Source of the DNA: Paenibacillus rhizovicinus
GTDB lineage: Bacteria > Bacillota > Bacilli > Paenibacillales > Paenibacillaceae
Assembly (NCBI RefSeq): GCF_010365285.1
Contig: NZ_CP048286.1
Span: 1,755,001-1,819,000 of the forward strand
DNA: 64,000 bases
Reading direction: 5' to 3'
Below, one piece after another: positions 52,672 through 63,767 of this stretch. Under the pieces are notes generated by a model. It saw nothing but the letters and a program-made list of their open reading frames with translations, was not told where the DNA came from and searched no databases. Position 1 is the first letter of the stretch; the number at the start of each line of letters is the position of its first letter. A program made the translations under genes and the position numbers.

Positions 52672-55600
52672 TTAGTTCCCGCCTACGCGGGCCAGCTCTT
52701 TCATATTCGCTTCGAACGCGGCAAGCAATGCTGCTTCGCCTTCGAGGCCGGATTGTTCCATTTTCTCGATTTGCGCGAGCATCCGTTTGTAGTCTTTCGG
52801 AATGACTTTGACGAACTTCGTCAAAGACGTTTCCCAATCGGACAGCAAGCGGTCGCCGATCGCGCTGCCCGTGTATTCCACGTGGCGCTTGATCATGCCT
52901 TGCAGCTCCTCGATGTCGCGAGCTTCTTCAACGCGCTCCAGCAGAACCATCTCGATGTTGCAGTGTTTGTAGAAGTCGCCGGTTTCGTCCAGGACATACG
53001 CTACGCCGCCGGACATGCCTGCCGCGAAGTTGCGTCCTGTCGTACCGAGGATTGCAACGCGTCCGCCGGTCATGTATTCGCAGCCGTGATCGCCTACGCC
53101 CTCGACGACGACTTTGACGCCGGAGTTACGCACTGCGAAACGTTCGCCCGCGATACCGCTGACGTAAGCTTCGCCGTTCGTTGCGCCGTAGAACGCGGTG
53201 TTGCCGATAATGACGTTCTCGTTCGACTTGAAGGTCGCCTTCGGAGACGGAGCGACGATGATTTTACCGCCGGACAGCCCTTTGCCGACATAGTCATTGG
53301 AGTCGCCTTCCAGCGAGAGCGTAATGCCCTTCGGCAGGAACGCACCGAAGCTCTGTCCGCCCGTACCGACGAAGTGGAACGAAATCGTATCTTCCGGCAG
53401 CCCTTGAGCGCCGTATTTGCGCGTTACTTCGCTGCCCACGATCGTACCGACAACGCGGTTGATGTTCGTGATCGGCAGCGTCGCGCGCACTTGCTCGCCG
53501 GATTCGAGCGCCGGCTGCGCAAGCGTCAGCAGATGCTGCATGTCGAGCGACTCTTCCAATTTATGATCCTGCTGCTGCGTGTTGTAACGGGCGGCATCCT
53601 GAGGAACCTCCATTTGGTGCAGCAGCGGACGAAGATCGATGCCTTTGAGCTTGTAGTGATCGATCAGGTCTTTGGTTTGCAGACGGTCTACGCGGCCAAC
53701 CATTTCGTTGACGGTGCGGAAGCCGAGCTTCGCCATGAATTCGCGGAACTCTTGCGCAACGAACAGCATGTAGTTCGCCACATGGCTTGGATCGCCCATG
53801 AACTTCTGACGAAGTTCCGGGTTCTGCGTCGCGACGCCGACCGGACAAGTATCCAGCTGGCAGACGCGCATCATGATACAGCCAAGCACGACGAGCGGAG
53901 CCGTCGAGAAGCCGAATTCTTCCGCGCCGAGCAATGCTGCGATCGCAAGGTCGCGGCCGTTCATGATTTTGCCGTCCGTCTCCACGACGACGCGATCGCG
54001 CAGGTTGTTCAGCATCAGCGTTTGGTGCGTCTCGGCAAGGCCAAGCTCCCAAGGCATGCCTGCATGACGGAGCGATGCGAGCGGCGATGCGCCCGTGCCG
54101 CCGTCGTAGCCGCTGACGAGAATAACGTCCGCACGGCCCTTGGCCACGCCTGCAGCGATTGTGCCGACGCCGACTTCGGATACGAGCTTCACGTTGATCC
54201 GCGCGCGCGGGTTGGCGTTCTTGAGATCATGAATGAGCTCGGCCAAATCCTCGATCGAATAGATATCGTGATGCGGCGGAGGCGAGATCAGACCGACACC
54301 TGGCGTGGATCCGCGGACTTCGGCTACCCAAGGGTAAACTTTGCGTCCTGGCAGTTGTCCGCCTTCGCCCGGCTTCGCGCCTTGCGCCATCTTGATTTGA
54401 ATTTCGTCCGCGTTGACCAAGTAGTTGCTCGTAACGCCGAAACGTCCGGAAGCGACTTGCTTGATCGCGCTGCGGCGGGAATCGCCGTTCGCATCCGGAA
54501 TGAAGCGCGCCGGATCTTCGCCGCCTTCACCCGTGTTGGAGCGTCCGCCGATACGGTTCATCGCGATCGCCAGCGCTTCATGCGCTTCCTTCGAGATGGA
54601 GCCGTAGGACATCGCGCCGGTCTTGAAGCGTTTCACGATGGATTCCACCGATTCGACTTCGTCCAGAGGCACCGGATCCGCAGCGAAGTTGAAGTCGAGC
54701 AGCGAGCGAAGCGTCAGATGCTTCTTGTCTTCGCCTTGCACGAGGTCCGAGAACTTCTTGTACAATTTATAATCATTCGCGCGGGAAGCCATCTGCAGCG
54801 TATGAATCGTCTGCGGCGTGAACAGATGGTCTTCGCCGTCTTTACGCCACTGGTATTCGCCGCCGGAGTCAAGCTCCTTCACGCGTCCTTCTTGATCGGA
54901 GAATGCGCGGTTATGATGCTTCAGCGTTTCATCCGTGATGACTTCAAGGCCGATACCGCCGATGCGAGTCTCCGTCCATGTGAAGTAAGCATCCACGACT
55001 TCTTGATTCAAGCCGACAGCTTCGAAAATTTGCGCGCCGCGGTACGATTGAATCGTGGAGATCCCCATTTTGGACAGGATTTTCACAACGCCTTTGGTAG
55101 CTGCTTTAATGAAGTTCTTAACGGCTTTCTCATGCGTAACGCCTTTGAGCATGCCTTGACGAATCATATCGTCGAGCGTCTCGAACGCGAGGTACGGGTT
55201 AACCGCACTTACGCCGTAGCCGAGCAGCAAGGCAAAGTGATGCACTTCGCGCGGCTCGCCGGATTCCAGCAAAATGCTGACTTTCGTCCGCGTGCCTTCG
55301 CGAATGAGATGATGATGCAGGGCGGATACGGCCAGCAGCGAAGGAATCGCCGCATTCTCGCGATCCACGCCGCGGTCGGACAGGATCAGCACGTTATGGC
55401 CTTTGCCGATAACGCGGTCAGCCGCTTCGCACATTTGCTTAATCGCGAAACGCAGTCCCTCTACGCCCTCGGCTGCTTCGAACAGCGTCGGCAGCGTAAT
55501 CGACTTGAAGCCCGGGCGGCGCACATGGCGCAGCTTCGCGAATTCTTCGTTCGACAGGACCGGCGATGGCAGACGGATCTGGCGCGCGCTCTCCGGCTCC

Positions 55601-57276
55601 GGATTGAGCAGGTTGCGCTCAGGTCCGAGCGTCGTGCCCGTTGCCGTGATGATTTCCTCGCGGATCGCGTCGATCGGCGGGTTCGTCACTTGCGCGAACA
55701 TTTGCTTGAAGTAGTTGAACAGACGCTGCGGGCGTTCCGACAGAATCGCCAGCGGCGCGTCGTAACCCATGGAAGCGATCGGCTCTACACCGCTGCCAGC
55801 CATCGGCTCCAGCACTTTGCGCAGATCTTCGAACGTGTAGCCGAATGCCTGCTGGCGCTGTTCGACCGTATCATGGTCCGGTTCCGGAAGCTCCGGCGCG
55901 TCCGGCAAGTCGTCAAGACCGACGAGATGCTCATCCAGCCATTCGCGGTACGGATTCTCCGTCGCGATTTGCGCTTTCACTTCTTCGTCGGAAACGATGC
56001 GGCCTTCTTTGGTATCAACAAGCAGCATGCGGCCTGGACGAAGACGGTCTTTATAGACAACGTTCTCCGGATCGACGTGAACCGTGCCCGCCTCGGAACC
56101 GAGAATGATGACGTCGTCCTTCGTTACATAATAACGGGCAGGACGAAGACCGTTCCGGTCGAGGATAGCGCCGATTTGGGTACCGTCGGTGAATGCCATT
56201 GCGGCAGGACCATCCCACGGTTCCATTAGGCAGCTGTGGTATTCGTAGAAAGCTTTCTTCTCGTCGCTCATGCCCTCATGGTTGGACCATGGCTCAGGCA
56301 CCATCATCATTGCCGCATGCGGCAGCGAGCGTCCGGAGAGGTACAGGAATTCCAAGGTGTTGTCGAACATCGCCGTGTCGGAGCCGTCCGGATTGATAAT
56401 CGGTTTGATTTTGTCCAAATCTTCGCCGAACAATTCCGATGCGAACAACGTTTGACGGGCATGCATCCAGTTGACGTTACCGCGCAGCGTGTTGATCTCG
56501 CCGTTGTGGATCAGATAACGGTATGGATGCGCGCGTTCCCAGCTTGGGAACGTGTTCGTCGAGAACCGGGAGTGAACCAGGGCAATCGCCGTTTCCATCG
56601 CTTCGTCGTTCAACTCTGTGTAGAAAGAACGAACCTGCTCGGTCGTCAGCATCCCCTTGTACACGATTTTCTTGCTCGAGAAGCTGGAGAAATAGAAGCT
56701 GTCCGCGCCTTCCATGCCGGAATAGCGGATTGCCAGCTCGGCGCGCTTGCGGATGACGTAAATCTTGCGTTCGAACGCAAGCTCATCCTGAAGCGATGCA
56801 TTTCTGCCGATGAACACTTGGCGAACGAACGGCTTCACCGTCTTCGCGGAATGTCCAAGCTTCTCGTCGTTCGTCGGAACGGTACGCCAGCCGATAAGCG
56901 TTTGGCCTTCTTCGCGAATGATCGCTTCCAGTTCACGCTCGTGCTTGCTGCGCACGCTCTCGTCTTGCGACAGGAACAACATGCCGACGGCATATTCTCC
57001 GTTAGCCGGAAGCTCGATGCCGAGCCCCTTCAGTTCGCGGGAGAAGAAACCATGCGGGATTTGAAGCAGGATACCTGCTCCGTCTCCCGTGTTCGGCTCG
57101 CTTCCTTGTCCGCCGCGATGCTCCATGTTCTCAAGCACCGTCAGCGCCTGCTGGATAATCGTGTGTGATTTCAATCCCTTGATGTTAGCCACAAAACCCA
57201 TGCCGCAGGCGTCTTTCTCATGTTGCGGGTCATACAGGCCTTGCTTCGGCGGCAACCCTAAACGGTTCTCTTTCAC
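52672..57276 (-). CDS. gltB: Glutamate synthase, large subunit
   Basis: A 1534-residue enzyme (B. subtilis name GltA) that makes two glutamates from glutamine and 2-oxoglutarate. The class II glutaminase nucleophile is Cys in EKDACGMGF (about residue 24, so a short propeptide is probably removed). The FMN domain has [20 protein letters not shown]; the 3Fe-4S cysteines lie in [19 protein letters not shown]; the C-terminal GXGXG-type beta-helix is complete. No small-subunit gene lies next to it in this window. A 300-bp leader (57277-57600) holds no gene that I can see. Confidence 0.95.
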   Translation of the reverse strand: MKENRLGLPPKQGLYDPQHEKDACGMGFVANIKGLKSHTIIQQALTVLENMEHRGGQGSEPNTGDGAGILLQIPHGFFSRELKGLGIELPANGEYAVGMLFLSQDESVRSKHERELEAIIREEGQTLIGWRTVPTNDEKLGHSAKTVKPFVRQVFIGRNASLQDELAFERKIYVIRKRAELAIRYSGMEGADSFYFSSFSSKKIVYKGMLTTEQVRSFYTELNDEAMETAIALVHSRFSTNTFPSWERAHPYRYLIHNGEINTLRGNVNWMHARQTLFASELFGEDLDKIKPIINPDGSDTAMFDNTLEFLYLSGRSLPHAAMMMVPEPWSNHEGMSDEKKAFYEYHSCLMEPWDGPAAMAFTDGTQIGAILDRNGLRPARYYVTKDDVIILGSEAGTVHVDPENVVYKDRLRPGRMLLVDTKEGRIVSDEEVKAQIATENPYREWLDEHLVGLDDLPDAPELPEPDHDTVEQRQQAFGYTFEDLRKVLEPMAGSGVEPIASMGYDAPLAILSERPQRLFNYFKQMFAQVTNPPIDAIREEIITATGTTLGPERNLLNPEPESARQIRLPSPVLSNEEFAKLRHVRRPGFKSITLPTLFEAAEGVEGLRFAIKQMCEAADRVIGKGHNVLILSDRGVDRENAAIPSLLAVSALHHHLIREGTRTKVSILLESGEPREVHHFALLLGYGVSAVNPYLAFETLDDMIRQGMLKGVTHEKAVKNFIKAATKGVVKILSKMGISTIQSYRGAQIFEAVGLNQEVVDAYFTWTETRIGGIGLEVITDETLKHHNRAFSDQEGRVKELDSGGEYQWRKDGEDHLFTPQTIHTLQMASRANDYKLYKKFSDLVQGEDKKHLTLRSLLDFNFAADPVPLDEVESVESIVKRFKTGAMSYGSISKEAHEALAIAMNRIGGRSNTGEGGEDPARFIPDANGDSRRSAIKQVASGRFGVTSNYLVNADEIQIKMAQGAKPGEGGQLPGRKVYPWVAEVRGSTPGVGLISPPPHHDIYSIEDLAELIHDLKNANPRARINVKLVSEVGVGTIAAGVAKGRADVILVSGYDGGTGASPLASLRHAGMPWELGLAETHQTLMLNNLRDRVVVETDGKIMNGRDLAIAALLGAEEFGFSTAPLVVLGCIMMRVCQLDTCPVGVATQNPELRQKFMGDPSHVANYMLFVAQEFREFMAKLGFRTVNEMVGRVDRLQTKDLIDHYKLKGIDLRPLLHQMEVPQDAARYNTQQQDHKLEESLDMQHLLTLAQPALESGEQVRATLPITNINRVVGTIVGSEVTRKYGAQGLPEDTISFHFVGTGGQSFGAFLPKGITLSLEGDSNDYVGKGLSGGKIIVAPSPKATFKSNENVIIGNTAFYGATNGEAYVSGIAGERFAVRNSGVKVVVEGVGDHGCEYMTGGRVAILGTTGRNFAAGMSGGVAYVLDETGDFYKHCNIEMVLLERVEEARDIEELQGMIKRHVEYTGSAIGDRLLSDWETSLTKFVKVIPKDYKRMLAQIEKMEQSGLEGEAALLAAFEANMKELARVGGN

Positions 57277-57720
57277 TTGGATGCAACCTCTCTATAAGAA
57301 ATTTTTGAATAAACGAGTAGAAAGAACGGATTCTTTTGCAGAATTCGACTTCTTTTCTTGCCCTGAATGGCGTAAAATACAGGCAGGTAAGAGTCAGTCC
57401 CTTGCGATCCTAATGACGAAATTGACTCCGGTATGAAAACATTTCCTATCGGCTTTCACAACATTCTTCAAAAAAAGACGCTGAGCAGCGGCTGGATAAA
57501 AATGCCGGATTCATCAGCATCCTTGTGACTTACGGACTGGTTTCATGGGATTTCGTTATTATTTGATTGTATCATCACCCTATATCGATATCAATTTAAT
57601 ATTTTGCTAAAAGTGATAAGACTTCCTTACCGAAACGGACTGCAGGGGCGGTTTGGATTTGCACTTTTTGTACATTTATTTTCATTTACACACATAATTT
57701 GTCGAAGGGAAGTGTTTCAT

Positions 57721-59112
57721 TTGCTGCGTACGTTCAAAAAGTCCAAGAGCCGGACTGCGGCATTGACGGCGGTGCTATTGCTCGCCACGATCGGTACGGG
57801 GGCCGCTTACGCGGAAGGTTTGGGGCCGATTGCCAAGCCGGCGTCATCCCCGCTTGCTTCAGAAGCCACAGTGCGCACTTACTCAGCCGCACCGGCCGCG
57901 CCGAAGGCTGCTGCAACAGGCGAACCGCTTCACATCGTTGCTGTCGGGGATTCGTTGACCGTCGGGTACGAGAACGGCATGCAATTAACTTCCGTTCCTT
58001 ACGGCTACGTCGACCGCGTATATGAACAAGCGCTCTACCACGGACGCGCGGATGTGAAGAACTATGGCATAATGGCGCTCCGCACGCCGGGTCTGAACAA
58101 CTTCTTGAAGGCGGCAGCGAACGGTACAAGCGTGACCCCCGAAGAGATCCAGCCGAATTTGGCTAAAGACAGCATAGACCCTTCGGCGTATACCTTCAAT
58201 GCGGAGATTATTGGCAAGTCTGCCGCACTGGCTGACGATCTGAAGAAAGCCGACCTTGTCACGCTGACGATCGGCGGGAACGATTTTACGCCGATCTTCG
58301 ACGACATTCGGACGACAGGCATCACGGACGCCGAACTGCAGACGAAACTGGATACGATGCTGGCGGACTACGTGCCGCAGCTGGAGTCTTCGCTTCGCTC
58401 GATTCTCGCCTTGAATCCGAAAACGACGATCGTCTTCGCGGATCAGTATCTGCCGGCACCTGCTCCTTCAATATTGAACAAGGCCATAACGAAGTCGCAA
58501 TATGATATTCTGACTGGCGGCGTAACGAAGCTGAAAGGCTTGGACGAGACGCTTGCCGCCAAGCTGACGCAGGAAGGCTACGATGTTCGCACGGTTGACG
58601 TATCCACGCCGTTCAAAGGCAACGAGCTCACGTACACGTACATCTTGAAAGGCGACATTCATCCGAAACAATCCGGCTACGACGTCATGGGCCGCGCATT
58701 CGCCCAAGGCATCTGGGGCGATTATCGCGATCCGGCTGCGCTGGCTGCAGGAGCCCCGCTTCGCGTCATCGTGAACGGCACGGACTTGAAGGGCAGCAAT
58801 CCGCCCGTATTGAAAAACAATACGACGTTCCTGCCGATGCGCGACGTGGCTAATGCGCTGCACGCGACGCTGAATTGGGACAATAAAACGCGGACGGCGA
58901 CGATCGCCTCCGGCGGCAAGAAGGTCGCGTTCACGATGGGCGCGAAGTCGATGGTCGTGAACGGGCAGACCGTCCCGCTCGAGACGCCGGCTTATCTGCA
59001 GCAGTCGGGCGGAAATTCGCTGACTTACCTGCCTTTGGCCGCTTTGTCGAAGGGGCTTGGTTACCAGGTGGATTACCGGAAGCCGATTTTGACTGTGTTT
59101 ATTAATTCGTAA
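57721..59112 (+). CDS. Secreted GDSL esterase with copper-amine-oxidase-N domain
   Basis: A 463-residue exported protein. A TTG start at 57721, after AAGGGAAG, gives a clean signal peptide (LRTFKKSKSRTAAL, then LTAVLLLATIGTGAAYA, cut after AYA). An SGNH hydrolase domain follows: VAVGDSLTVGYENG (Ser), TIGGNDF (Asn) and GDIHPKQSGYD (Asp-His). Residues 350-463 match the copper amine oxidase N-terminal-like domain (LPMRDVANALHATLNWDNKT), a wall-linked module common in Paenibacillus. A start at 57604 would lose the signal peptide. Confidence 0.85.
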   Translation: MLRTFKKSKSRTAALTAVLLLATIGTGAAYAEGLGPIAKPASSPLASEATVRTYSAAPAAPKAAATGEPLHIVAVGDSLTVGYENGMQLTSVPYGYVDRVYEQALYHGRADVKNYGIMALRTPGLNNFLKAAANGTSVTPEEIQPNLAKDSIDPSAYTFNAEIIGKSAALADDLKKADLVTLTIGGNDFTPIFDDIRTTGITDAELQTKLDTMLADYVPQLESSLRSILALNPKTTIVFADQYLPAPAPSILNKAITKSQYDILTGGVTKLKGLDETLAAKLTQEGYDVRTVDVSTPFKGNELTYTYILKGDIHPKQSGYDVMGRAFAQGIWGDYRDPAALAAGAPLRVIVNGTDLKGSNPPVLKNNTTFLPMRDVANALHATLNWDNKTRTATIASGGKKVAFTMGAKSMVVNGQTVPLETPAYLQQSGGNSLTYLPLAALSKGLGYQVDYRKPILTVFINS

Positions 59113-59144
59113 GTATTGAAGGAACATGGAGTTGGATGGGAATC

Positions 59145-59180
59145 GGAAAGGCGCTGCCGGGATGGCAGCGCCTTTCTTGA
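59145..59180 (+). terminator. Terminator of the GDSL esterase gene
   Basis: AAAGGCGCTGCC pairs with GGCAGCGCCTTT around GGGAT, followed by CTTGATGTT. Stem of 12 bp. Confidence 0.85.
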
Positions 59181-59271
59181 TGTTAGGGGACCACATTTGA
59201 TTCACAAGCGATTCCAGTCCACGATCACACAACACAAGCACCTCTGCAAGCTTGTGTCGCTGGATCAAGCG

Positions 59272-59454
59272 TAACGAACTCAGCTGGCGCTATTAGGGAG
59301 TTCTAGCGTCCTTGCGGCTGCTAACGAACCCAGTCCACCTTATGGACACTGAAACGTGCTGTAACGGTTGAACAAAGACCCTTTAGCATCGCTGGAGTTC
59401 CTTAGCTTCAAAAACCAGCTAAAACGTACAACATAAGGCGGCTGAGATTCGTTA
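59272..59454. repeat. Dispersed four-motif TAACGAA element, copy C
   Basis: Forward TAACGAAC motifs at 59272 and 59322; reverse motifs at 59398 (degenerate TTCCTTA) and 59448 (TTCGTTA). Spacings 50, 76 and 50 bp equal those of copy B although the sequence between differs. The rest of 59181-59740 holds no gene. Confidence 0.75.
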
Positions 59455-59626
59455 CATTTGGGGCCGCATCTTCCAAATCGCGAGTATGCGGGAGGCAGCT
59501 TAACCCTTAGGACGGGTTTGTGAAATAGAAATGCGGCCCGTCCAACTTGTTAAGCAGCTGCATATGCCTTTTAGATAAGGAGGCGGAATCCGCTGTTGGG
59601 CCCGTTCGCGGCGCTGGAACATGAAC

Positions 59627-59680
59627 AAGGGCGAAGTCCGCCGGACAGCTGCGCGCTGTTCCGGGGATTTCGCCCTTGTT
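59627..59680 (-). terminator. Possible terminator of the YhgE/Pip gene
   Basis: AAGGGCGAA pairs with TTCGCCCTT around a GC-rich inner stem, about 65 bp after the stop at 59743. The T-run is poor. Confidence 0.5.
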
Positions 59681-59742
59681 GCGTGAGGCCGACAAACGGA
59701 AATTCACTCCTGCCGATTATCCGAGCTCAACCTGTTCCTTCA

Positions 59743-61764
59743 TTATAACGCCAATTCGGAAGGAACAGCGGTTTGACGCTGTTCCTTGCGCCGCATCATC
59801 ACGAACACGATGAGCGAGAGCGCCGCGAACAAGATGGCGACGACCGCCAGGAAAGCAGCGTTGCCGCCTGTTGTCTGCAGCTCGTTGCCGGTCAGGATCT
59901 CGCGGAACGAACGGATGGCGTACGTCATCGGCAGCCATACCCCGATGCGCTGCAGCCAAGCTGGCACGAGCTCCGGCGGGTAAGTGCCGGCGCTGCCGGT
60001 CAGCTGCAGGATCAGCAGGATGACGGACACGAATCGTCCCGGCTGATCCAGCAAGGTGACGAGGAATTGGATGATCATCATGAACGCGATGCTCGTCAAG
60101 ACCGACATCCCGACGAATGCGCCCATGTGATTGGCGTGCATGCCGATGCCGTACAGCAGAATCGCGTCGGCGATCAGCGCCTGAATAACGCCGACGCCCG
60201 CGAAGAGCAGCGCCTTGCTGACGAACCAGCTCCAAGCGGAGCGCGGTTTCGTGCCGGTCTCGCGCATCGGCACGACCATGGTCGAGAGCAGCGCGCCGAC
60301 GAACAGGCCGAGCGACAAGGCATACGGGGCGAAGCCCGTGCCGTAGTTCGGCACGTTCGTCAGCTTGCGCTCCTCGACATGGACGGGATTCGCGAACATG
60401 TCGTACAGGGCGTCGGTTCCGATGACGCCCTCGGTTTGGCTTGCGGCGTAGCCGAGCTTGCCCGACAGCTCGGCCGAGCCGCCGGCGAGCTGCGAAGCGC
60501 CGCTCGCGAGCGCGGCGGAGCCGCTGGCCAGCTTGTCGGCGCCGCCCGACAGCTGCGCCGCGCCGCGGCCCGCGGCGGCTGCGCCGTCCGCCAGCTTCGC
60601 GGCGCCCGCCGCGGCGGTCTTGGCGCCGGCGGACAGCTCGGCGCCGCTCTGCGCTGCGGCTGCGAGCTGCGCGTGCAGCGCATCAAGCCCTTGCTGCAGG
60701 GAGCGCTGCCCCTGCTGCAGCTGCGCCCCGCCGGCGGCCAGCTTCGCGCTGCCGCCGGAGAGCCCGGCTGCGCCCGCGGATAGCTCGCGGGCTGCGCCGA
60801 TCAACCCTTGCAGCGCGCTATCCTCCCGCGCTGCGCCTTCCTGCGCGGCGGCGTACGCGTCCAGCGCCGCCGACAGCTTCGCGGCTGCGCCGGCGAGATC
60901 GGCGCTGCTCTGCTGCGCCGATGCCAGCCCATCGGCCAGCTTCGCGCCGGCCGATACGGCCGAGTCCGCGCCATCGCCGAGCCGTTCGCCAGCGGCGGCA
61001 AGCTTCCCGAGCCCGGCGGATAACTTCGCCGAGCCGTCGCTGACCGCGGCCGTGCCGGCCTTCAACTGGCCGGCGCCGCTGCCCAGCGCGTCCACGCCGC
61101 CGACAAGCTGCTTCGTGCTGCTTGCGAGCTTCGCGATATTGTCGCGAAGCTGCGCAGCGCCCTGCTCCGCATCCTTCGCGCCGTCCGCGAGCTTGCCCGC
61201 GCCTTCGCTCGCTTGGGTGAATCCGTCAGCGGCTTCGCCGATACTGCCGAATACCGCTTCCGCATAAGCTTTGGTCACCTGCTGCGAAATATCGGTTTGC
61301 AGCTTCTCGATCGCCGAAGCGCCGATCTTCGCAGCCAAGAAGTTCTCGCTGTCGTTCGTCAAATACTTGAGCGCCGCCGGATGCGGCTCTTTATCCAATA
61401 GCGTCGTCGCCTGCTGCGAGAACTCGGAAGGAATTTCGATGACATAATAATAATTGCCGTTCTTCAACCCGTCCTCCGCTTGCTTCGCGTCGACGAACGT
61501 CCATTTGAACGACGGGTTCGCCTTCAGCTCCTTGACCAGATCCGCCCCGACGCTCAGCGGCTTCCCTTTGAAATCCGCGCCTGCGTCCGCATTGACGACG
61601 GCGACAGGCATCTTATCCAGCTTCCCGTAAGGATCCCAGAAAGCACCGATCAACATTCCGCTGTACATGATCGGAATGAACAAAATCCCGAGGATCGGAA
61701 TAAGCAGCTTCGGATTGCGTACAATCCGGCTTAACTCTTTGCCGAACAATGATAAACCTTGCAT
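59743..61764 (-). CDS. YhgE/Pip family membrane protein
   Basis: A 673-residue protein of the YhgE/phage-infection-protein family, an ABC-2-like permease with one N-terminal helix, a very long outer region and five helices near the C-terminus (about 490-660). The outer region (about 185-450) is an Ala/Gly heptad coil (LADGAKDAEQGAAQLRDNIA and many similar). The start at 61764 has GGAGG 8 bp upstream, better than 61785. A TGACCA-N11-TGGTCA site 40 bp upstream is shared with the TetR gene, so it is probably repressed by it. Confidence 0.85.
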   Translation of the reverse strand: MQGLSLFGKELSRIVRNPKLLIPILGILFIPIMYSGMLIGAFWDPYGKLDKMPVAVVNADAGADFKGKPLSVGADLVKELKANPSFKWTFVDAKQAEDGLKNGNYYYVIEIPSEFSQQATTLLDKEPHPAALKYLTNDSENFLAAKIGASAIEKLQTDISQQVTKAYAEAVFGSIGEAADGFTQASEGAGKLADGAKDAEQGAAQLRDNIAKLASSTKQLVGGVDALGSGAGQLKAGTAAVSDGSAKLSAGLGKLAAAGERLGDGADSAVSAGAKLADGLASAQQSSADLAGAAAKLSAALDAYAAAQEGAAREDSALQGLIGAARELSAGAAGLSGGSAKLAAGGAQLQQGQRSLQQGLDALHAQLAAAAQSGAELSAGAKTAAAGAAKLADGAAAAGRGAAQLSGGADKLASGSAALASGASQLAGGSAELSGKLGYAASQTEGVIGTDALYDMFANPVHVEERKLTNVPNYGTGFAPYALSLGLFVGALLSTMVVPMRETGTKPRSAWSWFVSKALLFAGVGVIQALIADAILLYGIGMHANHMGAFVGMSVLTSIAFMMIIQFLVTLLDQPGRFVSVILLILQLTGSAGTYPPELVPAWLQRIGVWLPMTYAIRSFREILTGNELQTTGGNAAFLAVVAILFAALSLIVFVMMRRKEQRQTAVPSELAL

Positions 61765-61803
61765 GTTTTGCGCCTCCATATTCATTCACTTTTTTGAACC
61801 AGT

Positions 61804-61826
61804 TGACCAAATTAGACTTTTGGTCA
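61804..61826. promoter_or_regulatory. TetR operator before the YhgE/Pip gene
   Basis: TGACCA-N11-TGGTCA, a 23-bp inverted repeat. The same arms and spacing occur before the TetR gene at 63016-63038. Confidence 0.7.
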
Positions 61827-62122
61827 ATCACGAGCAAAAAAAGAAGCAGCGCGACGCCGCTCTTTCATTCGATCTTTACTCCAATCTTTACCACGGATCA
61901 AAGATCCGTACGGCATCCGCCGTCTGGATGACGATTGAGGTCGTTTTGTAGCAGGTTCTGGGCCGTCGACGATACCGCACTCCACTCCGAGCAGGCCGCC
62001 ACTACCATGGACGACGGCGCGCAGGTCACAATCTGGATTCACACAACGCTCCACGGGGCCGGGCCGCGAAGGCGATGCAGTCTCTTTCTTGAGCCTGATC
62101 TACCGGCTTCTTCGCACACTTC

Positions 62123-62300
62123 TTTGTACGAATTTTCGTACAAAACTCCCGCGTCGGACTGCCTCGCACGCTTCTTTGTACGATTTTTCGTACAAAACCC
62201 CCGTGTTGGGCTGCCTCGCACACTGCTTTGTACGATTTTTCGTACAAAACTCCGGCTGCTGGCTTCCTCGCACGATGCTTTGTACGATTTTTAATACAAA
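62123..62300. repeat. 52-bp tandem repeat with internal hairpins, four copies
   Basis: Copies start at 62123, 62175, 62227 and 62279, exactly 52 bp apart. Each has a TTTGTACGA ... CGTACAAA inverted repeat around a T-rich centre and a 30-bp linker with TCGCAC. The last copy has one arm altered (ATACAAA). The rest of 61830-62377 shows no gene. Confidence 0.85.
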
Positions 62301-62377
62301 CCGCCTCATTCCGCCAACAGCCTGCGACCTTGTCCGCCTGCACCACCCGTGCTCTGCATCTTTAATTACCCTTCTCC

Positions 62378-62968
62378 TTAACGCTGCAACAAACCATCTC
62401 GCATGAGCCCGCTGAAATAATCGGCCAGTTCTCCCCTGGTAAGCGGTTCTTGATGCTTGCTCCATTCCGTGCCGAGCGCCAAGTACAGCTTCAGCATGAC
62501 GAAAGCCGTCATTTTCGGATTGGCGCTGCGCAGCTCGCCCTTGCGGATGGCATACGACACTTCCTGCTCGAGCACGGCGACGATCGCCTGCTCCAGCTTG
62601 GCGATGCCGTCCTTCGCCATCGGCGTGCCGAAGTCCCGCACTTCCTGGGAAAGCTTCACGATCAGCTCGTGCTTCTCGCGGAACAGCAGCAGCTCATGCA
62701 GCGCCGCCGACAAATTATCGAAGAACGGCCGGTCATGATCGATCGTCCGGTCCGCGATTTCGCGCAGCTCCTTGGCAAGCTCGCCGATGATTTCGCTGAA
62801 CAGCTCTTCCTTCGTCGCGAAGAAGGTGTAGATGGTTCCCTTGCCGACCGCGGCGATTTTGGACACCAGCTCCATCGTCGTCGCCTTGTAGCCGAACATG
62901 GCAAAAGACTTCCCCGCCGCTTCCACGATCTGTGCCCTGCGGTCGACCGGTTTCTTCGTGCCCGTCAT
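62378..62968 (-). CDS. TetR-family regulator
   Basis: A 196-residue regulator with an N-terminal helix-turn-helix (residues 10-57; GYKATTMELVSKIAAVGKGTIYTFF) and a helical ligand domain. AGGAGG lies 8 bp before the ATG. Its own promoter holds TGACCA-N11-TGGTCA, as does that of the YhgE/Pip gene, so it is likely to repress both. The ligand is unknown. Confidence 0.9.
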   Translation of the reverse strand: MTGTKKPVDRRAQIVEAAGKSFAMFGYKATTMELVSKIAAVGKGTIYTFFATKEELFSEIIGELAKELREIADRTIDHDRPFFDNLSAALHELLLFREKHELIVKLSQEVRDFGTPMAKDGIAKLEQAIVAVLEQEVSYAIRKGELRSANPKMTAFVMLKLYLALGTEWSKHQEPLTRGELADYFSGLMRDGLLQR

Positions 62969-63015
62969 CGCTGCAGCCTCCTTCGCTCATCTTATGGACT
63001 CAGCTTATCATCGAA

Positions 63016-63038
63016 TGACCATAAATACAATATGGTCA
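63016..63038. promoter_or_regulatory. TetR operator before its own gene
   Basis: TGACCAT and ATGGTCA arms, an inverted repeat of 23 bp with the same N11 centre as the site at 61804-61826. Confidence 0.7.
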
Positions 63039-63184
63039 TTTAGTCAAAATCCGCAATTCCCCCAAACTCTTTCACTGCGAACTGCATCCTTTGTCCTGAT
63101 TGCTTTTGCTGATTGCTTGTTCCTCATTGCCTCTTCTTGAATGACCTCTTCTAGAATCGCTTCCTCTGGATCAACTGCTTCCCC

Positions 63185-63571
63185 TTAGTATTCCTTCTCC
63201 AGCGTCCGAAGCGCGTCCAGACCCCGTTCCGCCCACCGCTTCAGCCGGTCAAGCCCTTCGATTTCCGCAGCCAACGCGCGAGCGCGCGATTCCTTATAAT
63301 CCGGTACTTCTCCGTAGAACGGTTCAATTTCGCCGAATAACACATTCGTCTTCTCCGTATAGCTGAGCGCCCGGCGCTCATGGAACATCGGCACATCCGG
63401 ATTATACGGGTTGTGCAGATCGCCTTGTTCGGGATGCTTCAACACGGCCAGCACCTTCACCAGCGCCCGCGGCCCATTAATTTCCATTACCTCGCCTGCA
63501 TAACGGCCTGTTTTATTCGTGAACGCTACTATTGCACCCAGTTCCGGTATTCTTCTCTGCTGCTCTTGCAT
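63185..63571 (-). CDS. kapB: KapB-like protein (kinase-associated)
   Basis: A 128-residue protein, the length of B. subtilis KapB, with an SH3-like N-terminal part (GAIVAFTNKTGRYAGEVMEI) and HPEQGDLHNPYNPDVPMFHERRAL. KapB is linked to the KinB sporulation kinase. The ATG at 63571 has GGAG 8 bp upstream; the frame is open further up. No lipoprotein signal is seen. Its neighbour on the other strand is a glycolipid transferase. Confidence 0.8.
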   Translation of the reverse strand: MQEQQRRIPELGAIVAFTNKTGRYAGEVMEINGPRALVKVLAVLKHPEQGDLHNPYNPDVPMFHERRALSYTEKTNVLFGEIEPFYGEVPDYKESRARALAAEIEGLDRLKRWAERGLDALRTLEKEY

Positions 63572-63767
63572 GCTCATCGCTCCGTTCCCGATCCGATTTT
63601 TTCCGTTTTTGGCCTGATATGGCCATAACCGTCTGTGTTTTAGGATAAAATAACCGTGCAATCATACGCAAGTCTTAATTCCATCCTTGTGCTCGCCGTC
63701 TGCCCGTCGTAATATGATAAGAGAGTATTACGGCTGTACTGATAAGGTAAGAGAAGCAGGTGAGAAT

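Noticed and set aside
52630..56229. 1199-residue reading frame antisense to gltB
   Set aside because: A shadow of the codon bias of gltB; its sequence is Arg-rich and has no recognisable domain.
57277..57600. T-box or riboswitch in the gltB leader
   Set aside because: A small hairpin followed by T residues exists at about 57474-57496, but no T-box sequence or other known riboswitch motif was found.
62123..62300. CRISPR array
   Set aside because: Repeat and linker have regular lengths, but the linkers resemble each other, only four units exist, and no cas genes are near.
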